Assembly (NCBI GenBank): GCA_027924645.1
Contig: BSBN01000040.1
Span: forward strand, 1,736,001-1,800,000
Origin: Cunninghamia lanceolata
Taxonomy: Eukaryota > Streptophyta > Pinopsida > Cupressales > Cupressaceae
Reading direction: 5' to 3'
DNA length: 64,000 bases
The position numbers were made by a program, and so were the translations under genes. The notes beneath the pieces are model-generated. The model saw nothing but the letters and a program-made list of their open reading frames with translations. It ran no database searches and was not told the DNA's origin. Shown here in pieces: positions 36,801-47,282 of the stretch; position 1 is the first letter of the stretch; each line of letters starts with the position of its first letter.

Positions 36801-38014
36801 ATCAGATGGATGTCAAGTCTGCCTTCCTAAATGGTGATTTGGAAGAAGTTTACATTGAACAACCGGATGGATTTCAATTGTCTGATAATGATGGTATGGT
36901 CTGCAAGTTGAAGAAAGCATTGTATGGATTGAAGCAAGCCCCAAGAGCATGGTATGAAAGGTTGGATAAGCATCTTGTGCAAATTGGATTCAATAAAGGT
37001 ACTGCTGACAGTAACTTATATTTCAAAATTGATCATGAAAACATTTTGATTGTTGAAGTATTTGTGGATGATATCATTTTTGGAGGAAGAGATAGTATGT
37101 GCAAAACTTTTGCAAATCAGATGAAAAGTGAGTTTGAAATGTCTATGCTTGGTGAAATGAATTTCTTCTTGGGTCTGCAAATTACTCAAACAAAGAAAGG
37201 GATCTTCATTTCTCAGATCAAATATGTGAAAGAATTATTGAGGAAATTCGGTATGGAAGATTCAAAGCCAATGAACACTCCTATGGCAACTGGATGTAAG
37301 TTGAGCAAAGATGATGACTCTCCTAAGGTAGACCAGACAAAGTATAGATCAATGATTGGTGGATTGTTGTATCTCACTCAGACTAGACCAGATATAATGC
37401 AGGCTGTTGGTCTTGTGGCAAGATTTTAGGCTGATCCTAGAGAATCTCATGTCATGGCAATCAAGAGAATCTTTAGATATCTAAAGGGGATAGTTGAGTA
37501 TGGTTTGTGGTATCCTAGAGATCATGATTTCTCTCTTCATGCATATACAAATGTAGATTGGGCAGGAGATGTGGATGACTGGAAGAGTACCAGTGGTGGA
37601 GCATTCTTTTTGGGAAAGAGATTGGTTTCTTGGTTAAGCAAGAAACAAGATGCAATATCTCTGTCTACAACTGAAGTAGAATACATTGCAACAACAGGTA
37701 GTTGCACTCAAATCTAATGGATGAAGCAGATGCTAAAAGACATTAAAGTAGAATATGAGGAGCCTATCACAATTTTCTGTGATAATTCAAGTGCCAAAAA
37801 TATTTCTAAGAATCTGGTGTTGCATTCTAAGACCAAGCACATATCTATCAAATTTCACTTTTTGAGAGAACAAGTGAACAAGGATGAAGTCAGATTGGAA
37901 TATGTATCCTCCAAGGATCAGATTGCAGATATCTTTACTAAACCTCTTCCCAAGGACTCTTTTGAGTATCTCAGGGAGAAGTTAGGGGTCAAGGCCCCTC
38001 CGGAGATGAACTAG
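33863..38014 (+). pseudogene. gag-pol: A2 copia gag-pol polyprotein, one frame with about ten stops
   Basis: All open pieces from the ATG at 33863 to the stop at 38012-38014 share one frame (1383 codons), and I see no frameshift. In order: copia gag (LEGDE-type region 33929-34513); zinc knuckle CFNCNKIGHFASRC (about 34673-34715); protease WVIDSGCSHHMTG; GAG-pre-integrase LYVEGLKHNLLSVGQL; integrase with HTDLCG, RSDRGGEF and PQQNGVVERKN; RT with [19 protein letters not shown] and FVDDIIFGG; RNase H with STSGGAFFLGKRLVSWLSKK. Stops lie at 33917, 34256, 34511, 35387, 35978, 36272, 36278, about 36395, 37427 and 37715. Catalytic motifs are intact, so only the nonsense codons appear to disable it. 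Confidence 0.95.
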
Positions 38015-38325
38015 GATGCACTAATGTGCATCAGTCTGGTGGATATCACAGTCATATCTTGTGATCCAGATTGATGATGGGGAGCTGCTACTAAGGGGGA
38101 GCAGCTAATATGATGCTGATGTGTTAGTATTGCAAGTATGAGCCCTTTGCCATTGATGTCAAAGGGGGAGAGAAGACATGTGAAAAACAAGTGGTTGATG
38201 ATCAAAGGGGGAGTAGTAAAGGAAGAGAAGACATGTGAAGAGTTGCTGTTGATAGGGGGAGCTGTGACAGAAAGGAGAACTTCTTGTCTTGATGGTTTTT
38301 CACATCATATGTTGCCATCAATGAC
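38015..38325 (+). other. A2 spacer before polypurine tract
   Basis: Non-coding, with several CAAAGGGGGAG-like blocks (near 38096, 38160, 38205) resembling the real polypurine tract. The 38138-38464 frame runs through it into the LTR and has no domain. Confidence 0.75.
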
Positions 38326-38337
38326 AAAGGGGGAGAT
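38326..38337 (+). promoter_or_regulatory. A2 polypurine tract
   Basis: AAAGGGGGAGAT directly precedes the 3' LTR. Confidence 0.92.
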
Positions 38338-39633
38338 TGTTGCAAGTATGAGGTTAGCCAGTGTTGTCATTGATGTCAACATACTCATATTGCATTGGCA
38401 AGAAGGATTGGATGAGCTGTGTGCTGAGGATATTGAGAAAATTAGTCTCAATCAGGAACAGTGAAGAACAGTGATGAGAAGAAGGCAAAAGTACTCAATA
38501 GGTTAAGATTCAGAGGTTGCGGATTAAAGGGTTTGTAGATATGAGTCTTGAGATGATCCAGTTAAGATTTTAGAGGTCTGCATGAAGATTTGAAGAAGTT
38601 GTGATTGATCAATTAGAACCGGTTTTGGGAGATACTTCAGAGTAACAGAGTGTTACAAAAAGGTCCGGTGAGATCTGGAAGTACATTGTCTGATTCTGCG
38701 GATTGAACAGAGTGTTTGGGATGTCCTTGTGATGTGTCATCTCGATTGGTATGTGGTTTGGAGGTCCGGAAGCACCCCTTACAGTATGACAGTGGCGATA
38801 GATTGTGTTCTTAAAGTTTCAGATGAGGAAGAGAAGAGATTCTAGTGAGCAGAGGAAGTGCGGATGTACCTGGTCATTTAGGCAGGCTTGTGAAGGTTCT
38901 TGGATCATGTTGAGGTTGTGTTGTTGGTCCGCATTGATGGTAGAGCTCGGAATTGAAGATATTCTTCCGGATGAAGTTCTTGTTCAGACTAGCCGCCAGG
39001 ATGAGTTGTTCATCCTGCGAATGTTCTTGTGGTGGCCGACCGGATGTGTTATTCATCTTGCAGATGTTCTTATGGTTGATTGCTAACTTAGATGATTGTT
39101 CCTAAGTTGATGTCTTGTATAAATAAAGGATTGTGAGTTCATTTTGAAGTGTGGGTGTGGTGCAGATGATTGTGGGATAGCGGAAGAGTGAAAAGCAGAG
39201 CAGAAGTATTTCGAGCTTAAATGGAACTGATCCAGACATGGTGAAGATGTCATTCTCCAGATCAAGGTTGTGATCCTTATGATCTTGTAGACAGTGTGTC
39301 TCTTTGTAGGTAGTGTGCCTCCTTGTGAGCAGTGTGCTCGGGTAGTGAGCCCTAATTGGCAGGTGTCATTCATTTTTCTTTATTCTTCTAACAGAGAATA
39401 ATCCTTGGGTTAATCACCCCATGGTTTTTCCCTTAACCGGGTTTTCCATGTCAAAAATCTCGGTGTCTAATGTGTTGATGTTTATCTGCTCTGGTGTTTA
39501 TGCTTTCTGCTTTCATGAATGACTAATTAATAAGTTGCTAACTGACAAAGAAAAATTAAGTGTTTGATATAGTAGCAAGGTTTTTACATAACTGATTCAC
39601 CCCCCCTCTCAGTTGTGTGCCCTAGATCTAACA
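38338..39633 (+). repeat. A2 3' LTR
   Basis: Same length (1296 bp) and ends as the 5' LTR, with a TATA box at 39118-39125. Followed by the ATTAA duplication. Confidence 0.95.
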
Positions 39634-40948
39634 ATTAATATGTATTATTTAATAAATAATATTATTAATTTAATATAATTTAAATATTATAAAATATATG
39701 AAATATATATATTTATATTTTTATTAACTAGATATATTATAAATATAAATATTTTAATATAAAATTTATGCCAGTAATTAATAAGATATATTATTATATA
39801 TAAAAATAAATATTATGAAGAGTCTTACCTATTAAAGTTAGAAAGTAAAGTAATTTAGAAAGTAAAGTAATTTGGAATAAGACAAAGTAATACGGTTAAA
39901 CAAAAGGTTAAATTCAAAATAAAATCATATAAAAATAAAAGTCTAATAAGACAAACATTATCCCACCATATTATATGCTTGGAAATAAAATAAAATAAAA
40001 GAGCTCCCATACTTAATAACAAAAGTATTTATTTATACTATATATATTATATAAATAATGTACTTTAAAAAGATTAAGGGGAGGTCGAAGGAAGATATTT
40101 ATAAGTGCAGCACATTAATAAATAATATATTATAAATATATTTAATAATATAAATACAAATATTATTATTATTATCTTATATTGTAATATAAATATAAAT
40201 AATATATCATTTATTATAATGATATAATATAAATACAAATAAGGTAAATAAATACTAATAAACATCTTTTAACCTATCCTCTTATGATAAGGGAGTTACG
40301 TATGGTTAGAACTAGTTTTACCACAAAAGGGAATTAAAATAAAGTAATAAAAATAATAAGAGACATACCTCTTCAAACATATCCCTTGAAAGGGAAATAA
40401 ATAAAGGTTGTGAGATAGAAGGAAAGGATCATCGAAAGAAGGGAGTAATAAAAATAAATAAATAAACAGTTGTGAATTCAATAAAGGCAATAAAGAAGAA
40501 ACATCATTTGAATTCATCAAAGACACAGCAAGAAAATATCACAAGAAAGACACGAGGGCAGCTAAGGAAAAGGATCATGGGGAGAAAATATAAAAAGAGT
40601 ATGGGATAAATACATATATTTAGATTTGCATTTTATAACAACAATACAATAAAGACTATATTACTGCAGCATAGGTAAGGAATCCCAGGTAAAGTAGGTA
40701 AGTAAGTATTTATATTTACTTATTCAATTTATGATTTGTAAGAATTTATAATTACTTGTTCAATTTATAACTTGAAAGATATAAATAATAAGGTTATTAA
40801 GTAGAAACTGATATATGTGATATATACATTTATGTCTGAAATTTATATTTTAAATATGTATCTTGTATGATTTGAATTCATAAGTTGTTAATAAATGACG
40901 TATGAGAGATAACAAGTATGTATATGTATAGATGAAGATTAATTAAGG

Positions 40949-41025
40949 CCTTAGGGTAAAACCTAGGGAGAAGGCTCTAGGATAAAACCTAAAGATTAAT
41001 GAAGGCTTTAGGGTAAAACCCTAAG
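40949..41025. repeat. Three short inverted repeats of the CTTTAGGGT type
   Basis: Units at 40949-40968, 40975-40994 and 41006-41025 each pair around a short A-rich loop. The third is nearly perfect (CTTTAGGGT, loop, ACCCTAAG). They are separated by AAGATTAATGAAG-like spacers. Confidence 0.7.
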
Positions 41026-41140
41026 ATTAATAAAGGCATGAATTCCTAAGGGTAGATACGAGACTTCCTAATTAACCACCTAACACTAAGAAGGTGGGGT
41101 AGATATTTATGGTAGGTATTGATCATTCCATGGGAATGGG

Positions 41141-41338
41141 CCTTGATTGACGAATCAAGGATATTATGGGCCTTGATTGACAAATCAAGGATATTACTAT
41201 GGACCTTCGATTTAAGTATCAAAGGAATGGGCTTTAGTTGACGAACTAAGGAATTATAGGCCTTAGTTGACGAACTAAAGAATTATAGGCCTTAGTTGAC
41301 GAACTAAGGAATTATGGGCATTGGTTGACAAACTAAGG
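41141..41338. repeat. Array of seven short hairpins, about 30-bp period
   Basis: Units at 41141-41160, 41171-41190, 41204-41225, 41232-41251, 41261-41280, 41290-41309 and 41319-41338 have the form 8-bp stem, 4-nt loop (mostly GACG), 8-bp stem. Stems differ between units with matching changes: CCTTGATT pairs with AATCAAGG, and CCTTAGTT with AACTAAGG. Spacers are like GAATTATAGG. Confidence 0.85.
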
Positions 41339-41632
41339 AATAATATTAATGGACCTATAGGATTGAGATGACATCACCTACCTAATGAATCTTCTCTCAC
41401 AAGGTGGAAGGTGAGGTTAATAAGAGGCCTAAGGATTATCTCACCCAAGGAGAATCATGATGTATGGAAAAATGGATTTATGAAATGGCAAATAGTATAT
41501 GGTTAGGTTTATGATTATCATCAAGATTAAAAGGAAATGAAAAATGGAATACTAATGTTCTTTTTTGGTAAGTTGAAATTGTTTGCAAGGGTGCGAAAAT
41601 TTTGGCTTGCTAGAAGGGGACATTACATTTGT

Positions 41633-42871
41633 TCTTTCCATCAAAAGAAATGGTTCCTCTTCCTCTGATTCTGCTAGTAGAATTATCACCAAACTTTACT
41701 ACTCCTCCTTCATACATTTCCAAATCTATGATCTTATTTTTGTCACCTGTTATATGGTGAGAGCATCCACTGTTAATGACCCAATCATCCTTTTCTTCAA
41801 CTTGGGCAGCTAGAGCTCTTTCCACAATTTTATGGTTGACAGATACATAAGACATTGGATCTTCTTCCTTGATGGCAATGAACACCCAGTCACTTCCGGA
41901 TTTGTTTCTTGTCTTTGATCTGTTACTCCTTCATTATCATCATCTTCATGAACATAGTAACAATTCTTTTGGAACCTTGATCTATTAGGATTTGGCCTTG
42001 AAAATCTTTCTGGACACCTTGAGGCAAAATGGCCAATCTTATTGCAGTTAAAGAATTTAAAAGGCAATTTCCCTTCATACTTACCGGATCCTCTTTGCAG
42101 TCTTTTTGCAATAAGGGCTTCAAGTTGAGCAGTTTCTGCTTCCTCTTTTTCTAGGTCTTTTCTTGCTTTTTCATACCATGATGGTTTCCTTAAAGAGTTC
42201 TCTCCTAGATCAAACCTTTGTTTACCTTTTATAGAGGCACTAGCTTTGAATGCAGATTCAGTCTTGGGGGGCACATCTCCAAACTTGGTCAATTCAAATG
42301 TAGCTAATTTACCAACCAATTGATCTCTTGTGACACTTGAATGGGCTCTGAATTCTTCAATGGCAGCAACCTTGATTTTATAAGAAGCAAGAAGGGATCT
42401 GAGAACTTTGCCAACAATCTCATCTTCATCCAAGACTCCACCAGCACATCTAATGCCACAAACAAGCTCATTTACTCTTGGCATAAAAGTAGTGATATTT
42501 TCATCTTCTCTCATCTTCAGATTTTCAAATTTCCCTTTCAAACTCTGTAGCCTTGCACATTTAACATACTTGTCGCCTTCATGCAGAAGTTCCAGTTTTT
42601 CCCAAATCTCAAAAGCAGTTTGTAGGTCAACAACATTTGTAAGCTTTGAATCAGACAAGGCACTTAGAAGGGCTTCTTTAGTTTGCAGATTATTTTCAGC
42701 ATCTATGATTTCACTTGTGGATTTCAGGCCATTTTGTGGAGGTGTATACTTCATTGTAGCCATGGTCCAGTACTGCATTCCCATACATTTTAAGTGACAT
42801 TGCATGCAACTTTTCCAAAGATTAAAATTGGTTCCATCAAACTTTGGACTATCCTTCTTGTAGGATGACAT
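41633..42871 (-). pseudogene. gag-pol: D gag and protease (upstream half of D)
   Basis: The start is ATG at 42871 (MSSYKKDSPKFDGTNFNLWK), equivalent to A2's start at 33863. The copia gag region continues to about 42100, then a zinc knuckle FFNCNKIGHFASRC whose first Cys is Phe, then, after a frame change near 41880, the protease WVINSGCSHHITG, where the catalytic Asp of DSG reads Asn. The chain stops at B's edge (41628) in the segment before GAG-pre-integrase and resumes at 17396. It cannot make active protease or a normal knuckle. Confidence 0.9.
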
Positions 42872-42912
42872 CCTTGATCTCCTCAAGTGGTTAATCTCTT
42901 TTAGAGGAACTT

Positions 42913-42925
42913 AACTCTGATACCA
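42913..42925 (-). promoter_or_regulatory. D primer binding site (initiator tRNA-Met, one change)
   Basis: The minus strand reads TGGTATCAGAGTT two bases after the 5' LTR, matching the copia primer site TGGTATCAGAGCC except at the last bases. Confidence 0.85.
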
Positions 42926-42927
42926 TT

Positions 42928-44302
42928 TGTTAGATTTAGGGCAGACAACTAAGAGGGCAGGTGAATTAGTTGTGCAAAACTTTCTTCTAATTAAACACTT
43001 AAATCCACTTTGTAATTTAGTAGCATAATGATAAATCAATCATGGAAACATAATGCATTAAATCAAGAGCAGAAACACATTAACACACAAGACACCAAGA
43101 TTTTGACATGGAAAACCTAGCTAAGGGAAAAACGACAGGGTGATTAACCCAAGATTGTATTCTCTGTTAGAAGAATAGAAGGAACAAATGGCACATGCCA
43201 ATTAGGGCTCACTACCCAAGCACACTGCTCACAAGAGGCTCACTGCCTACAAGAGACACACTGTCTACAAAATAATAAGTATCACATACTTGAACTGAAG
43301 AATAACATCTTCACCATGCTTGAATTAGTTCCATTTAAGCCCAATACTTCTGCTCTGCTTTTTGCTCCTCTACTCTTTACCACACTCTCATGTCCTCTAT
43401 ATTCTCTTTGGAATGACTTTACAATTCCTTATTTATACAAGACATCGACTTAGGAATGATCATCTAAGTCGGCAAACATTACAGAGCAAATACATAAATA
43501 CAACATGACTAATTACAAAAGACTTCACGTGGATCAACACACTGTTGGCCACATAGATCTGAGACTTCAATCTTCTTCTAGGAACACGCCAATCTTCACA
43601 TAACATCTTTGAGATCATCTACAAGATGTGTAACTCTTCCAGTCGGCCAAAGTTAGGAAGAACACCATCATCTGGAAGTTATTCTTCAATTATGAGCTCA
43701 AACTCCAATGTAGACCACCAACATGAACTAGATACAATCCAAATACCTCCACAAGCTTGCCTGAATCACCAAGAACATCTGCACTACATCTGCTTACTGA
43801 AATCCTTATCTTCTTCATCTGGTACCTCAAGAACATAGTCTGTCATCACTGTCACAAAGGAATAGATGCTTGCGGACCTCCAGACCACAAACCAATTGAG
43901 TTGTCAATTCACATTGACTTCCTAAACACTTCCTCAAATTTGCAAAATAGGATATTTCATTTCTGGATCTCACTGGACCTATCTGAGTCACTTTATCACC
44001 TCTAAACACCTGCCGGAACCAGTTTTATTTGAGTGGCCACAACTTCTTTAGATCTTCATGTGGACCTCCAAAATCTTTACTGGATCACCTTAAGACACAT
44101 ATCTACAAATCCTTTGAATTGCATCCTCTAATAGTCATATTATCTTGGATCTTTAACTTATTGTCTTCACTGTTCTTCTCTATTCCTGATATGACTAATT
44201 TTCTCAATATCCTCAGCACACAACTCATCCAATCCTTATCATCAATTCAGCAGGAGTATGTTGACATCAATGACAATACCAGTTAGGCCCATATTTGCAA
44301 TA
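42928..44302 (-). repeat. D 5' LTR
   Basis: A 1375-bp LTR, minus strand, starting TATTGCAAATATGGGCC (the canonical TG has become TA) and ending CCCTAAATCTAACA. TATA box (minus strand) at 43430-43437. It pairs with 12782-14154. Confidence 0.9.
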
Positions 44303-44361
44303 GATAGATGAATATGCTTCTTTTCAGGATCTTTATTTGATCTTGTTTGATACTTTTTCAT
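44303..44361 (-). pseudogene. gag: G1 gag, first codons
   Basis: An ATG at 44361 opens MKKYQTRSNKDPEKKHIHL, a basic gag-like start. It joins in frame to 12776 after removal of D and one target copy (CTATC here, TTATT at the other side on the element strand). Confidence 0.75.
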
Positions 44362-44500
44362 AGGCTGCAAGATCTGATCTATTAAACCAGCAAATAAGAG
44401 TCACCAGGTACTTGAAATAAAACCTCTAAAAGGCTATAAAATCTGTTGATCATACCAAAACAAAAAAATAATTTATTTTTGAATTGAAAATTAGTTCAAA
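44362..44500 (-). other. G1 leader
   Basis: Short untranslated leader between primer site and gag start. No features seen. Much shorter than the 2.3-kb leader of C. Confidence 0.6.
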
Positions 44501-44523
44501 GTCCCACTGGGCATGCCAAAAAC
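44501..44523 (-). promoter_or_regulatory. G1 primer binding site
   Basis: The minus strand reads TTTTGGCATGCCCAGTGGGA after the LTR end, sharing GGCATGCCCAGTGGGAC with F and nearly so with C. Primer tRNA not identified. Confidence 0.65.
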
Positions 44524-47282
44524 TATTAACGAGTAGGATTGCACCCGTTTATGCAAAGCTGTGAAGCTTAGCAATCCTGTGTAACATGGGATCAAACATA
44601 GGCTATGGGTGACCTATGGTGAGCTTGAACCTCTAGATTATGGGTTGGTTCCCTTGTAATTTTTCAATGGATTTATAACTTGATATGAAAAGGGTTGAAA
44701 GGATCTACTAAAAGCACTAAAACTATAATTTAAAGTGTGGTGATGTACCTAATTTGATGGAAAACTACAACTCTAACTCACAATAGATCTCAAAAAATCT
44801 ATCCACACAATCCACTTTTGGCAATATGATCACAAAAATGATTCTAAGGGAGGTTGGAAATAACTTTTTTTTGAAGGAAAATAGGGTTCTCACAATATGA
44901 AAGAAAATTTATTCCAATTGCACAACCTAAGACCTATGATTTCAATGCTATTCAATACATGCAAGTACAAATGAGACAATGATTTTAAAGGTTCTGATAT
45001 TAAATACAATAAAATATCATCAAATCATTCACAAAAGCAACACTAATAGAAAGGTAGACACTTGATTTAGCTAAAAAATAAAGGAACACTTACATAAAAA
45101 GACAAGGAATAGAACCTGTAACCTACTGTTATCTCTATAAATCTGCAAAATATGAGTTACAAAACCTTCCTCTATCAGCAATTTGTAAGAGAGCAAAAAA
45201 GCATTACAATATATAATATGCTCTCAAAAGACCTAAAAAGGTCAACTGCAGTCAATTGCCTCTAAAAATAATCTCTCAAAAACTGATCCACGAGCAAGCA
45301 TAAAAATCCCTAAAAATAAGGGCTATAATTGTCCCAATTTGAGCTAAAATAGCTCCAAACTACTCCTCTCTATTAGTTTGACCAAAAGGTGGACCAAACC
45401 CTCCAATTTTGACCAAAAAACCATGCAAAGAACTCCAAAGAACCTCAGCTAACTCCATCCTCCAAGTTTGCATGATTTTGGGATGATAAAGCAATGTAAG
45501 GAATAAAGTAATTAGGATGATTACTTTACTATGAGTTACAAATTTGTTCTTTTAGACTTTACAACTTTGTGACAAAATAATAAAGTAATTTATAATTATA
45601 TTACTTTATTATTTGTTTACATTATTTTAAGTTGCATGGTCATGCAAAAAATGGATGTATTTGTCTTCAAAAAGATTTAAAACAAATAATAACTCCTTAT
45701 ATCTCCCTTTGGATTTGCATAATTACATCAATGCATCCAATGATGATGCCAAAATTAAACAAACCTCCATGCATGAAAAAGATAAAAAAATATCCTCTTT
45801 TGCCCCCTTATGTCTCCCATGCAATATGGTAATCTCCTTATGCAACATACATCATGCATTTGCATAAATTTCATGCATTATCTCAACCTTATGACTCCCT
45901 AAGGCATTATGTATCAAAACTTAATACATCTCAAAATCAAGGTTATTATCCCTTATGTCTCCCATGCATATATACATGCATTACATATCAAAACACCTTA
46001 TAACTCCTAGGACCATATCTTGCAAAAGAACCCTTATGACCCCATAAAAACTACATATCCCACCATGCATCATGCATTGCATCATCATACTTCTTCATAC
46101 CTTATAACTCCAATCATCATACCTCATGTATTATTTGTTACATAATGCACCTTATCACTCCATGCAGATATATCACATCACTAAACATTATGCATTGCAT
46201 ATTTTAATTCCTCACCTTCGAATCATTTCTCCCTTGTTGACTTCTATCTCCATGCTTTGCAAAAAATAATATAAGGCATAAAGCCTTAACCTTGCATCAT
46301 TGTTTATGTTGACCTTTGAAGGAAAAATCAAAAGACAAAAAGAAACTAGCCCTCACGGGCCCCTATGGCATCATTAGGTTTGCAGACTTTTGAAAGTCTT
46401 GACCATGATAGGAAAAGGATAACAATGATTATTTTAAAACAATGGTCAAAAAGTAAGAGCTCGAATTAGGTCATTCGACCAAAAGGAGAACCAACCCTAA
46501 AATATCTTCATTTTATCATTTGCATTATTTTGGTCGCTCCATCAACTTGCCACCATACCTACTAGGATTTGAAGAAATCTTTATCATTCTCTACAATTTC
46601 TTAGGGTTTTTTGATATTCTTTTGTGTCTTCAATAGGTAAAAGCAAGGTAAGATTGTTTTGCAGTAGTTCGACCCATTTTCCTTTATCTTTTAATGCAAA
46701 AATTGGCCTATAGGCCGCAACCATGATAAAGTTTTTGATGTATCATTTGTATCTTTATTGTGGTTTATACCTCCTTTGTGTCAAGCTACCATGAAATCTT
46801 GATTCAAAGGCATTTCTCAAGGTTTTAGTTGTGGTCTTCTTCTACTTCAAAGCCATACTTTACAGGTGAGTCACTTTGCTGCCTTATTTATCTTTTTGTG
46901 AGAAGAAAAATGAAAGAAAATGCAACATCTACTACTCCTTTAGTCGCTCTCTCTAGTTTTTTCTCCACTGGTATAATGAAAAGAACCTTCCACTTCTCTG
47001 CATCATTTCATTATCCTATCTGGTTTCTTCCATATACAGTTTGACATGAGTTTAAGAGAAAATAATGAAAGACACTTTTTGGTATTTGGTAAAAAATCAT
47101 TATAAAACTTTGTTATTTTGAAGGTCGTGGCATAGTTATGTATCTCGCATCATCTCTCTTCTCTTCTTGCTATTGGCCTCCATGGCATAAAAATACAAGA
47201 GTTTGTAACACATTTACTCTCTGGCAGTAGCAACGAACTGAGTTTTTCTCCATCATAGTATCTTACTATTCTTCTACTTTGG
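44524..47282 (-). repeat. G1 5' LTR, part inside the window
   Basis: A direct repeat of 101 to about 2056, with about 850 bp (45880-46733) absent from the left copy. Its edge TATTAACGAG corresponds to TGTTAACAAG at 101, again with TG turned to TA. It is cut at 47282 by copia E, and the rest should lie beyond the window. No gene inside. The extra block is rich in CATGCAT/ATCATG words. Confidence 0.85.

Larger units (their letters stand above)
32510..39633 (+). mobile_element. A2: complete-length Ty1/copia retrotransposon
   Basis: Two 1296-bp LTRs (32510-33805 and 38338-39633), exact ATTAA duplications (32505-32509 and 39634-39638), an iMet-type primer site, one continuous gag-pol frame with stop codons, and a polypurine tract. 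It is a relative of D, in the opposite orientation, and is nested inside D by way of B, so the same family moved at two different times. In the first 255 bp of the LTRs I count about eight differences, all transitions. Confidence 0.96.
17402..41627 (+). mobile_element. B: LTR or LTR remnant inserted in D, itself host to C and A2
   Basis: B begins TGTAGTGCCCCTCC at 17402 and ends GGGGACATTACA at 41627, with exact 5-bp duplications TTTGT at 17397-17401 and 41628-41632. Its two ends are imperfect inverted repeats. Without nested C and A2 it is about 2.5 kb, made of 17402-17842, 32429-32509 and 39639-41627. It has no coding sequence. It may be a solo LTR. Alternatively 17402-17818 is leftover interior, because GAGTGGGGAGGGT at 17806-17818 looks like a polypurine tract followed by a new LTR start TGTCATGTCCC. 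Confidence 0.75.
39634..41627 (+). repeat. B, right piece, with hairpin arrays
   Basis: About 2 kb of non-coding, strongly AT-rich DNA up to 40260, then more balanced sequence. It holds two arrays of short inverted repeats (40949-41025 and 41141-41338) and ends GGGGACATTACA before the TTTGT duplication. Frames at 40074-40265 and 40296-40526 are low-complexity and not credible genes. Confidence 0.7.
12782..44302 (-). mobile_element. D: Ty1/copia element split in two by B
   Basis: D reads on the minus strand: 5' LTR 42928-44302, primer site, gag and protease to 41633, then the rest of pol from 17401 down to 14487, then polypurine tract and 3' LTR 12782-14154. The protease-side frame ending near 41633 resumes at 17396 when B and one TTTGT copy are removed, giving the same peptide context as the related A2 element. 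D sits in G1 gag. The flanks AATAA (12777-12781) and GATAG (44303-44307) differ by two transitions, and deleting either copy restores the gag frame. Confidence 0.88.
101..47282 (-). mobile_element. G1: outermost Tat-like Ty3/gypsy retrotransposon, interrupted
   Basis: G1 reads on the minus strand. Its 3' LTR is at the left (from 101), then come integrase, RNase H, RT, an extra RNase H-like domain, protease and gag (to 12776). The gag start, leader, primer site and 5' LTR follow at 44303-47282. The gag frame runs in phase from 44361-44303 into 12776 once copia D and one 5-bp target copy are removed, so the two halves are one element. The 5' LTR is cut at 47282 by copia E, and its remainder lies beyond the window. 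Element T sits in its RNase H. The primer site matches those of C and F, the long LTR and RNase H-like domain suggest the Tat/Ogre group, and the lineage name is inference. Confidence 0.8.

Noticed and set aside
41141..41338. CRISPR-like array of palindromic repeats
   Set aside because: The period is about 30 bp with spacers of only about 10 bp that are alike, in a plant retroelement LTR. Not CRISPR.
44303..44307. D lacks a matching target duplication, so it could be two unrelated copia fragments
   Set aside because: The two flanks differ only by two transitions, the gag frame of G1 joins in phase, and the D frame itself joins across B. One insertion explains all.
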